64,000 nucleotides of DNA from Xiashengella succiniciproducens (GTDB lineage Bacteria; Bacteroidota; Bacteroidia; Bacteroidales; Marinilabiliaceae): positions 2,012,801-2,076,800 of the forward strand of contig NZ_CP098400.1 in the NCBI RefSeq assembly GCF_023674465.1, written 5' to 3'. The translations under genes were made by a program, and so were the position numbers. Every line of letters begins with the position of its first letter. Position 1 is the first letter of the stretch. Below the pieces are notes generated by a model. That model saw only the letters and a program-made list of their open reading frames with translations. It made no database searches and was not told the DNA's origin. Shown here one piece after another: positions 27,044 through 34,492 of the stretch.

Positions 27044-27824
27044 CATGAACACAAAGTGCAGGGTACTGGTAGTCGAAGACGAGCTGCCAACCCAGAGGCT
27101 TTTGAAAAATATGATCCAGGATCTTCGTCCGCAGTGGGAGATTGTAGCTACTACCACTAGCATCGAAGATACCCGTGAATGGTTGGAAAACAACGGACAT
27201 CCTGATATTATCTTCCTAGATATCCATCTGTCGGACGGTCTTAGCTTTGCAATCTTCGACAATATGGAGGTCAGTTCGGCTATTATCTTCACTACAGCTT
27301 ATGATGAGTATGCCATACAAGCCTTCAAACTCAACAGTGTGGACTACCTGCTCAAGCCTATCAGTCGTGAGAGTCTGGAAGCAGCCATCGTAAAGTATGA
27401 GAAGATATTAAAGGTAGTACCCCGCTATGTTGACCAGAAGGATATCAGGCAACTGGCAACTCTGATTGAAGGTGGCACTCCCCTATACCGTAGCCGGATT
27501 CTGGTTCCCACTGTCGAGGGTTTCCTCAAACTTAATATCTCCGAGGTGGCTTTCTTTCACAGTTCACAAAAGGTAACTTCTGCCTATACCTACGGTGGCC
27601 AGCCTCATGTGATAGATATGACGCTCGAGAAACTGGAAGGTGAACTGGATCCTGACAAGTTTTTCCGTGCCAACCGCCAGTACATCATCCATATAGACTC
27701 AATACAGAGGATGGAGACCTGGTTTAATGGCAAGATGATAGTAAAGACCAGTCCCGAATCACCTGACAAAATCGTGGTAAGTCGCGAGAAAGTCAGGTCA
27801 TTCAAGGACTGGATTAACAGATAA
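27033..27824 (+). CDS. LytTR-type response regulator
   Basis: This protein of about 263 aa has a receiver domain (CRVLVVEDELPTQRLL, phosphoacceptor Asp63 in IIFLDIHLSDG, conserved Thr and Lys in FTTAYDEYAIQAF and SVDYLLKPIS), then a LytTR DNA-binding domain (RILVPTVEGFLKLNISEVAF, FRANRQYIIHIDSI, IVVSREKVRSFKDWI). Alternative ATGs occur at 27036 and 27045; all lie within a few nucleotides of the kinase stop. It is the partner of the kinase encoded just upstream. Target genes cannot be deduced. Confidence 0.95.
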   Translation: MMNDMNTKCRVLVVEDELPTQRLLKNMIQDLRPQWEIVATTTSIEDTREWLENNGHPDIIFLDIHLSDGLSFAIFDNMEVSSAIIFTTAYDEYAIQAFKLNSVDYLLKPISRESLEAAIVKYEKILKVVPRYVDQKDIRQLATLIEGGTPLYRSRILVPTVEGFLKLNISEVAFFHSSQKVTSAYTYGGQPHVIDMTLEKLEGELDPDKFFRANRQYIIHIDSIQRMETWFNGKMIVKTSPESPDKIVVSREKVRSFKDWINR

Positions 27825-27892
27825 GCAATCCCCTTATCATGGAGATTGAAGCGATCTAGATGAACACATCAATGGCTTATTAACACGGGCTC

Positions 27893-28294
27893 TTACTTGT
27901 TCTTAAGGATATCCCTGATTTCAGCCAGTAGTGTTTCTTCCTTACTTGGAGCAGGCGGTGCAGCAGGTGCTTCTTCTTCCTTTTTCTTGAGTGAGTTCAT
28001 CACCTTGATCAGGGTAAAGATTGCAGCTGCAATAATCAGAAAGTCAAAGACAACCTGAACAAAGTTACCATAATTGATTGTTACGGCAGGGCTATCGGCT
28101 GTAGCAGCTTTGATTGTAATAGCCAGGTCGGTAAAGCTTACACCGCCGATCAGCACTCCAATAGGAGGCATAATAATGTCGTTGACCAGCGAGCTTACGA
28201 TCTTACCGAAAGCACCACCGATGATAATACCCACTGCCATGTCGACTACATTGCCCCTCATGGCAAAGGCTTTGAACTCTTTCATTATACTCAT
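27893..28294 (-). CDS. mscL: Large-conductance mechanosensitive channel MscL
   Basis: This 133-aa channel protects cells from hypo-osmotic shock. The N-terminal helix and first transmembrane helix [20 protein letters not shown] with [18 protein letters not shown] are diagnostic, and the second helix [20 protein letters not shown] is followed by a charged C-terminal bundle ending in [14 protein letters not shown]. It is the last gene of a four-gene minus-strand run headed by the DUF438-hemerythrin gene; whether it belongs to that transcript is uncertain. Confidence 0.98.
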   Translation of the reverse strand: MSIMKEFKAFAMRGNVVDMAVGIIIGGAFGKIVSSLVNDIIMPPIGVLIGGVSFTDLAITIKAATADSPAVTINYGNFVQVVFDFLIIAAAIFTLIKVMNSLKKKEEEAPAAPPAPSKEETLLAEIRDILKNK

Positions 28295-28332
28295 AGCACA
28301 CAGATTAGATTGGTTAGTACTTTAAAGTTGAA

Positions 28333-28653
28333 TTATTTTGGTGAAGGCGCCAGCAGGCCGGCAAGGGCGCCGATGGCTGCCGAACCGATTGCAGTAAGTA
28401 TGGTCGGCACTCCCTGATCTCCTTCTATCTTCCCGCTGCCTATCAGGTATAATACCCCTACAATTATCGCGAATACAATTAGACTCAATGCTATTACAAT
28501 GATGCGGTAGATCCACTTGTCCGTGTACAATGGACTCTGTTCAAACTTACCAACAGCCCCAAGTGGGTCTTTGCGGAACTGCTCCTGCAACTCCTGGTCC
28601 GTTTCAAGACGGGCTTTGAACTCATCAAAAGACTTGATTCTGAATGTATCCAT
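28333..28653 (-). CDS. Small membrane protein with soluble helical N-terminus, unknown function
   Basis: This 106-aa protein has a charged N-terminal half (FRIKSFDEFKARLETDQELQ then FRKDPLGAV) and two hydrophobic segments (WIYRIIVIALSLIVFAIIVG and TILTAIGSAAIGALAGLLA). The short FRKDPLGAV stretch is similar to leader-like sequences seen in other small proteins, which may be chance. It lies 17 nt downstream of the DUF1858/DUF2249 gene and 38 nt upstream of mscL, so it is probably co-transcribed. I do not recognise a family. Confidence 0.75.
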   Translation of the reverse strand: MDTFRIKSFDEFKARLETDQELQEQFRKDPLGAVGKFEQSPLYTDKWIYRIIVIALSLIVFAIIVGVLYLIGSGKIEGDQGVPTILTAIGSAAIGALAGLLAPSPK

Positions 28654-28670
28654 GATATAAAAGATTTGGG

Positions 28671-29201
28671 TTATGATTTTCGACGTATATAGCTAAAAAT
28701 ATCCTCCCCCCTTTTAATTGAAAAAACCTCAAAGCCTTTACCCTTCAATATCTCAAGCATCGGTACAGGAACAAAGAGTGACCTTATCTCAAGTATGCCT
28801 CCGTTTTCCAATTCCCTGGCCAAATTATTTACACTCCTGAGCGGGTTATCACCCTTGTCCAGTGCTGCAGTGGCGTCAAACCTGCCGGTTATGACGCCCT
28901 TATTGTACCAGTCGGGCAGACTCCCTTCGTCCAGGAGGTATTCACTCTCACGTGCCTCAATCTTTGCCTTATCATCAGCATCTGTTATTCCCAGCAAGGA
29001 CTTAAGCTGCAATATCAGGTCATCAGTCCTGATCCCAACCATTGAAGCAGCCTGTTCCAGGGATGTAACTTTTGCAATCGTATTCCTCAGTATAGGATTA
29101 TTAAGTTTTTTGAATGCTGGCGACAGGCTTATCAGCTTCTCCTCCAGCTGAGGAAAAGCATCAAGCAACTCTGCCACCTTGGTCTGTGGTGTTATCTCCA
29201 T
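28671..29201 (-). CDS. DUF1858-DUF2249 protein
   Basis: This 176-aa protein has two small domains. Residues 1-65 form a DUF1858/ScdA_N-like helical domain (TKVAELLDAFPQLEEKLISL, NTIAKVTSLEQAASM). Residues about 100-176 form a DUF2249-type fold (FDATAALDKGDNPLRSVNNL, GILEIRSLFVPVPMLEIL). Both domains are common near hemerythrin-like proteins in anaerobes and are thought to act with iron-sulfur repair or nitric oxide stress genes, but direct function is unproved. It is 7 nt downstream of the DUF438-hemerythrin-PAS gene. Confidence 0.82.
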   Translation of the reverse strand: MEITPQTKVAELLDAFPQLEEKLISLSPAFKKLNNPILRNTIAKVTSLEQAASMVGIRTDDLILQLKSLLGITDADDKAKIEARESEYLLDEGSLPDWYNKGVITGRFDATAALDKGDNPLRSVNNLARELENGGILEIRSLFVPVPMLEILKGKGFEVFSIKRGEDIFSYIRRKS

Positions 29202-29208
29202 TCTTCTC

Positions 29209-30438
29209 TTACTTTTTATAGTTTAGCAGTCTTTGATCACCTTCAAGTTTTCTCAGTTCGGTCAGGTCCTGGGTAAACTCAACGGTACCCAAATATTCAC
29301 CCTTCTCTCCCCTCATCGCAAAATACTCAATATACACGAAACGATCCTTGAAATTGATCCAGAATGCAGCACTATTTTCGCGCCCGCTCTTGAAGTCGTT
29401 GATTATCTTGTCAACAATATGAACGCTACCTGGAGGATGGCACATACGCACATCCCTGCCCAGTATTGCCCTGTTACGCGCAAAAATCCTCTTGGGTCCG
29501 TGAGAGAAAAACTTGACCTTGTCGTCCTTGTCAACAAAGGTCAGATCTATCGGAAGGGTGGTGAACAAAGCTGCAAGTTCATCGATGCTGAATGAGCCGG
29601 TTGGAAGACGAACACTACTACCACCTCCATAGCTTATTTCTGACGCCTCAACTCCCTCAGGTTGCCAGTCATCCTCCGGATCAATCAGGCAAAATCCATA
29701 TTCCGGTGTTTGCACGTGCACCAGATACCACTCCTCGCCTGTCAAGGTATCCATACACATAGGAAGCAATATCTCCTCCTCTTTCATTATCATATCCAGT
29801 ACGGCCTGGACTGCCGGTTTTACACCAAAGTCAATTACAGCTTGCAATTCATCTAATGTCAGTTTATCATGATTGCTTACTGCGTCGATAGCAGCTTTAA
29901 GCAAAGCCCTGGTTTCATCATGCTTACCCCACATTACCTTCGGGGGACCTGTTATCCCATGTGCCTCCATATAAGGAAAAAGCAGATACTCCTTCCTCAG
30001 ATAATGCTTGTCAACATCCATCAAGGCATTTAGTTTGCCATGCAGACCAATAAGCCAGTTGGGCAAGTCTTCCTGTTTGAGAGAGGTACTGCCGGCAAGC
30101 ATATCCCTGATCTCAGAAGCTACTTTCTCAAGGGCACGGTTCTCCTGCCTGAACACATCAACAGGATGCCCGGGAGGTACATCCTTAGCACCGCTCAGAT
30201 CTAAATGCCCGTCCAGAACAGCAGTGTGTACATCACATAGTCGTAATACCTCCTCTACCGGAAGACCTTCAGCTATCAGTTCCTGTTCAACCTCTACCAC
30301 TTCATCATACGGAATACGACTGAGCAGTTCGACCAGTCTGGCTCTTACCTGTTCGGGTGCCACACCCCTGTGAAGCTCAAGTATCATGTGCTTCAGCATC
30401 TCCTTTCTCTGAGACGAGTTGTTTATTAGTTCACTCAT
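29209..30438 (-). CDS. DUF438-hemerythrin-PAS protein
   Basis: This 409-aa cytoplasmic protein has DUF438 at about 10-75 (HMILELHRGVAPEQVRARLV, YDEVVEVEQELIAEGLPVEE), a hemerythrin-like HHE domain at about 85-230 (PPGHPVDVFRQENRALEKV, DKHYLRKEYLLFPYME, WGKHDETR, EEEILLPMC), and a PAS-like domain at about 280-400 (DLTFVDKDDKVKFFS, ILGRDVRMCHPPGSVHIVD). The HHE residues could hold a di-iron site sensing oxygen or nitric oxide, and the PAS domain may bind heme or a small molecule. It heads the four-gene run with a palindrome at its start. The role is inference. Confidence 0.88.
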   Translation of the reverse strand: MSELINNSSQRKEMLKHMILELHRGVAPEQVRARLVELLSRIPYDEVVEVEQELIAEGLPVEEVLRLCDVHTAVLDGHLDLSGAKDVPPGHPVDVFRQENRALEKVASEIRDMLAGSTSLKQEDLPNWLIGLHGKLNALMDVDKHYLRKEYLLFPYMEAHGITGPPKVMWGKHDETRALLKAAIDAVSNHDKLTLDELQAVIDFGVKPAVQAVLDMIMKEEEILLPMCMDTLTGEEWYLVHVQTPEYGFCLIDPEDDWQPEGVEASEISYGGGSSVRLPTGSFSIDELAALFTTLPIDLTFVDKDDKVKFFSHGPKRIFARNRAILGRDVRMCHPPGSVHIVDKIINDFKSGRENSAAFWINFKDRFVYIEYFAMRGEKGEYLGTVEFTQDLTELRKLEGDQRLLNYKK

Positions 30439-30441
30439 TGT

Positions 30442-30469
30442 GTTTTAGTTTTAGACTAAAACAAAAATA
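30442..30469 (-). promoter_or_regulatory. Palindrome overlapping the start site of the DUF438 operon
   Basis: On the minus strand TATTTTTG (30469-30462) fits the -7 box. Immediately downstream is the perfect palindrome GTTTTAG-T-CTAAAAC (30462-30448), nested in a further GTTTTAGT/ACTAAAAC pair (30442-30462). The predicted start site falls inside it, so a repressor bound there would block transcription. The regulator is not identified, and the -33 box is poor (ATTG at a 22-nt spacer). Confidence 0.5.
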
Positions 30470-30655
30470 AAATAAAAGACTTTAAACTCCACAATTAACT
30501 GCCCATATTTTTGTACTCTCACTCTTATTGCCCTTGGCGTTTCAACAACAATGTAATTTCCACAATACTTGCAACAAAAGCAATAAAAAAGCCCAAACAC
30601 TGGTAAAAATCTGAGAAGTTCCGTAATTTTCCTGTTACTGTAAACTCATGGCTCT

Positions 30656-31660
30656 ATGAACCAAAAAGCTCAACGGACTCGCCTTGGGATCTTTATAATA
30701 ACCGGAGTATCCATCCTGCTCTTTTTGACAGCCTACTTTACTGCACGCGAACTGTTCAGAAAGACCGAGACCTATTATGTATCATTCAGGGATATCTCGG
30801 TAAGCGGAATGGAAGTGGGCTCTCAGGTAAGGTACATGGGTATCAGGGTAGGAACCATCTCTGCAATCAACATTGACCCTGAAGATGTAAGCGGCATAAT
30901 AGTGACCCTGTCGTTGAAGCCCGGACTGCCTATCAAGGAGGACTCACGGGCTGATATCACCAGTTTTGGCATTACCGGGATGAAGTCAATAGAGATAAAA
31001 GGTGGTACTAATGAGGCTCCGCGACTGCGTCCTGGCTCGTTTATACCTTCAGGCGGATCTTTTGCTGATGATATCTCAGGTCGTGCAGAGGATATTGCTG
31101 TAAAGGCTGAGCAGGTGGTAAATAATCTGCTGAGACTGACCCAACCGGAAAATACGGACAAGCTTGTCAGTGCGATAGAGCATTACAACAGTCTGGCGGT
31201 TAATGCCGACAGAACGGTGTTGCGTATTGACTCAATAATCAGGATTAATCAGGAGAATATAAATAATACCTTGGCTTCTGCAAGGGTGATAACTTCAACA
31301 CTTGAAGAGTCATCAGAGCGCTTTAGTTATGCTGTGGATAAGGCTGCCGGTATTATAGGCAATGATTCGATAAGGATAATAATAGGCAATCTGAAGGAAG
31401 CTTCTGACAAGCTAAGGGATGCCGATCTAAAACAGATGGTTGAGGAGATTAGTTCACTGGCCGCTAAGGTCAGGTTGCTGCTCGACAATATGGACAGCGA
31501 TATAAGTAGTGGAAGCCAATCCCTTTCTGAAAGTATGATATTGCTTGAGTCAACGATGAGGAACCTTGAGGAGGCTTCGCGCAAGATAAACAGTGATCCT
31601 TCTGTGCTGCTGCGGCAGCGCAGGAATACCGACAGCCCGGACAGGAGGCTGACCGAGTAG
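30656..31660 (+). CDS. mlaD: MCE/MlaD family lipid-binding protein
   Basis: This 334-aa protein is anchored by one N-terminal helix (LGIFIITGVSILLFLTAYFT) with a single MCE domain at about 37-115 (TYYVSFRDISVSGMEVGSQV, RYMGIRVGTISAINID, GITGMKSIEIKGGTNEAP). The long C-terminal tail is predicted helical, as expected for a periplasmic channel-forming MCE protein. It begins a four-gene operon with an auxiliary lipoprotein, permease and ATPase. Such systems move phospholipids between the membranes. Direction and cargo cannot be told from sequence. Confidence 0.93.
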   Translation: MNQKAQRTRLGIFIITGVSILLFLTAYFTARELFRKTETYYVSFRDISVSGMEVGSQVRYMGIRVGTISAINIDPEDVSGIIVTLSLKPGLPIKEDSRADITSFGITGMKSIEIKGGTNEAPRLRPGSFIPSGGSFADDISGRAEDIAVKAEQVVNNLLRLTQPENTDKLVSAIEHYNSLAVNADRTVLRIDSIIRINQENINNTLASARVITSTLEESSERFSYAVDKAAGIIGNDSIRIIIGNLKEASDKLRDADLKQMVEEISSLAAKVRLLLDNMDSDISSGSQSLSESMILLESTMRNLEEASRKINSDPSVLLRQRRNTDSPDRRLTE

Positions 31661-31713
31661 TCGGTAGCTGAGTATGTCAATGCTCAGGACTGAATAACAA
31701 GATTTGACGTCAT

Positions 31714-32367
31714 ATGAGAACCGGAAGAGCTATTTCAGGAACAAGTGGGATTAGGATTAAGGTAGCAATGATCATGATCCTGCTGACTGCATTACTGCTA
31801 GAAGCGTGTAGATCAGCTCCTGCTGTGCAAAAGAACTACTACCTCATTGAATCAGTTGACTCGGTTTCGGGTAGAGACTGGAAGCTTAGCGCTGCCCTGC
31901 TGGAAGTTGTCAATGTCGAGGTCTCACCTGCCTATGCGGGTCATAAGATTGCTGTCAGGGAGGAGTCCAACAGGATTAGGTATTACGACTACCACGAATG
32001 GGCTGTGCTACCCCAACTGGCAATTCAGGATGCAGTGATAGCCAACCTCTCCGGGACCGGTATGACAGCATATGCACCTCCAGGTTTTAGTGGCGTAAGG
32101 GCTGATTTCATCCTCCGCACCACTGTATCTCGTATGGAGATGCAAGACAGAGGCAAGGAGTTCTATGCCTTACTTGCTATTGATTTTACAGTGATTGACA
32201 ACCGGGACAGATCTATCAGGATAGTTCACCGTGCCATCCGTGAGGAGAAGTTGAAGTCGAAGAGTATGAACCTCTTTGCAGATGCCATTAGCAGAATGCT
32301 TGCAGGGGAATGTGCTGCACTCGCACAAAAGATAGAAACGATTCCCGACCTGATACCAAAGCAATAA
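31714..32367 (+). CDS. ABC transport auxiliary lipoprotein (PqiC/YmbA type)
   Basis: This 217-aa lipoprotein has a signal ending in LLEAC (cysteine at residue 32). The domain reads NYYLIESVDSV, LEVVNVEVSPAYAGHKIAVR and WAVLPQLAIQDAVIANLSGT, matching ABC-type transport auxiliary lipoproteins that accompany MCE permeases. It probably sits in the periplasm attached to the outer membrane, bridging to the MlaD-like protein encoded 53 nt upstream. Its place between mlaD and mlaE supports this. Confidence 0.78.
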   Translation: MRTGRAISGTSGIRIKVAMIMILLTALLLEACRSAPAVQKNYYLIESVDSVSGRDWKLSAALLEVVNVEVSPAYAGHKIAVREESNRIRYYDYHEWAVLPQLAIQDAVIANLSGTGMTAYAPPGFSGVRADFILRTTVSRMEMQDRGKEFYALLAIDFTVIDNRDRSIRIVHRAIREEKLKSKSMNLFADAISRMLAGECAALAQKIETIPDLIPKQ

Positions 32368-32428
32368 GGGAATATGCAAACGGAAACAGCTTGGACGACA
32401 TCAAGTAATAAATGATGAACCGGGTGAG

Positions 32429-33664
32429 ATGAAAAACAGCAACCTGGAAAACAAGGGACAAGACTATCAGCCTTGCTACGACTCTGGTCGTAGCAAGGAG
32501 TATGGCAGGGATCAAAATGTAGGGCTTGAAGTAGGTAGTGGACAACCTCTTGGTCATCGAAATACCGACACTGTAAATTACAGTTTCGATGACTCCGTTA
32601 TCAGAATATGGGGCCCTGCTCTGACTAAGGATAACTGTGGCTCCTTTGTCAGGGAGGCTTTCGCTTATATTGCGGGAAGGAAGCTTACCCAACTCACCAT
32701 AGATATTAGCGATCTAAATGATATTGACAGTGCAGGATGTACTGCCATAAATTATATCAGACGACAACTTGAAAACCGATCTGACAGGGTTGTGATAAGT
32801 GGTGCACCTGAGGTTGTGGAACAAAAACTAAGACTCTTTGCAATTAGTCAAGACAAACAGCCTCAACCGATTGAGAAACCGGGTCTTCTGCACAGGACGG
32901 GTAACAGGATGTTCGAACTTGTTACCACCCATATCAGGAGTTTTATTTCTGTGAGTTCCGAACTCTTTTACTGGTCCATGGCCGACCTGTTCAATAAAAA
33001 GCACCGACGCAAGGGTTCGGTAGTCAACCAGGCCGTCCTGATAGGGGTCAATGCTGTGCCCATCGTTGGTGTTATGGCCTTTATTATCGGTCTGGTACTT
33101 GCCCTGCAGTCGGCATCTCAGTTACGCAATTTCGGGGCCAATATCTTTATTGTTGACCTTACTGTGATTGCAATGATGGCTGAGATGGGCCCGCTAATCA
33201 CTGCAATAATGGTAGCCGGTCGCAGCGGTTCGGCAATAGCTGCCGAGATAGCGACTATGAAGGTAACCAACGAACTGGATGCACTGCAAACCATGGGTTT
33301 TAATCCCATCCGCTTTGCTGTGGTGCCCAAGATCTACGGCAGCCTGATTACAATGCCCTTTCTGACAACTATAGCTAATGTATGTGGAATAATTGGCGGC
33401 GTCGTGGCCGCCTATCTATATCTGGATATTAGTCCAGAGGTCTTCTTCAACCGAATGCATGGGGCTATTTATCAGAAGGATATCCTTACCGGCATTATCA
33501 AAAGCCTTGTATTCGGATGTATTGTGGTTACCACGGGTGCTTACTTTGGCTTTCAGGTTGACAAGGGTGCAGAAGGGGTTGGACGATCAACTACCGGTTC
33601 GGTAGTCACAGCCATCGCACTTGTAATCGTTGCTGACCTGATATTAGGATTAACTTTCTACTAA
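32429..33664 (+). CDS. mlaE: STAS-MlaE fusion: lipid transport permease
   Basis: This 411-aa protein is longer than ordinary MlaE (about 260 aa). The extra N-terminus, at about 50-145, reads SVIRIWGPALTKDNCGSFVR, LTIDISDLNDIDSAGCTAIN and DRVVISGAPEVVEQKLRLF, a STAS domain as in MlaB. The MlaE part follows with GVNAVPIVGVMAFIIGLVLA, AEMGPLITAIMVAGRSGSAI and NELDALQTMGFNPIRF. Separate MlaB and MlaE proteins are thus joined in one chain at the inner membrane. The stop codon shares its last A with the ATG of mlaF. Confidence 0.95.
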   Translation: MKNSNLENKGQDYQPCYDSGRSKEYGRDQNVGLEVGSGQPLGHRNTDTVNYSFDDSVIRIWGPALTKDNCGSFVREAFAYIAGRKLTQLTIDISDLNDIDSAGCTAINYIRRQLENRSDRVVISGAPEVVEQKLRLFAISQDKQPQPIEKPGLLHRTGNRMFELVTTHIRSFISVSSELFYWSMADLFNKKHRRKGSVVNQAVLIGVNAVPIVGVMAFIIGLVLALQSASQLRNFGANIFIVDLTVIAMMAEMGPLITAIMVAGRSGSAIAAEIATMKVTNELDALQTMGFNPIRFAVVPKIYGSLITMPFLTTIANVCGIIGGVVAAYLYLDISPEVFFNRMHGAIYQKDILTGIIKSLVFGCIVVTTGAYFGFQVDKGAEGVGRSTTGSVVTAIALVIVADLILGLTFY

Positions 33665-34413
33665 TGAGCGAAGGGGACGAAATAATTAGCGTTAGGGGAC
33701 TAAATGCCTCATTCGGGGACAGGCAGGTATTGCATGAGGTGTCCTTCAGCATCAGGAGGGGTGAAATCACCCTGATAATTGGGGGCAGCGGTTCGGGCAA
33801 GACTACTGTGCTTAAACATCTGCTCCACCTATATGAACCACCGAAGGGAACGGTATATATTTTTGGAAAGGACATAGCTGAAATTAGTGAGGATGAGCAG
33901 ACCGAATTGTATCTGCAGATGGGTGTGATTTATCAGAACGGGGCCCTGCTCAACTCTATGACTGTGATGGAGAATATTGCACTGCTTCCCCAGCAATACA
34001 CGGACATGCCAGAGGAACTGATCCAGGAAATGGTTCTGATGAAACTGGGACTGGTCAACCTGAGTGATGCGGCATGGCTCTATCCTTCAGAACTGAGTGG
34101 AGGTATGCTCAAAAGGGCTGCTCTGGCAAGGGCTATTATTATGGATCCACCACTGCTTTTCTGCGATGAGCCGGGATCCGGTCTTGATCCTGTGTCACTG
34201 GCAGCTCTGGATGGTCTGATTCTTGAGCTAAAGGAAAAGCTGGGTATGACTGTAGTAATGATTACCCATGAGGTGTCTTCGATAAGCAGGATAGCCGACA
34301 AGGTTGTATTTCTGCATGAAGGTAGGGTGCTTTTTGAGGGCAGCCGGGATGAGGCTATGAATTCAGAACTGCCTCAGCTACGGGATTATTTTGCTAAGGG
34401 ACATGGAAGCTAA
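33664..34413 (+). CDS. mlaF: MlaF ATP-binding protein
   Basis: This 249-aa ATPase energises the MCE transporter. It has Walker A GGSGSGKTT, Q-loop MGVIYQNGALLNSMTV, signature LSGGMLKRAALARAII, Walker B LLFCDEPGSGLDPV and the switch His in VVMITHEVSS. The motif spacing and GSGLDP variant are typical of MlaF. It overlaps the permease gene by one nucleotide and ends the operon. Confidence 0.95.
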   Translation: MSEGDEIISVRGLNASFGDRQVLHEVSFSIRRGEITLIIGGSGSGKTTVLKHLLHLYEPPKGTVYIFGKDIAEISEDEQTELYLQMGVIYQNGALLNSMTVMENIALLPQQYTDMPEELIQEMVLMKLGLVNLSDAAWLYPSELSGGMLKRAALARAIIMDPPLLFCDEPGSGLDPVSLAALDGLILELKEKLGMTVVMITHEVSSISRIADKVVFLHEGRVLFEGSRDEAMNSELPQLRDYFAKGHGS

Positions 34414-34492
34414 AAACCGCTGGCAACTTTCCAAAGCAAGGACATGGTCACTCGACACGTAATAGCCATTCAACAGGTTTAGAGCCCATTCC

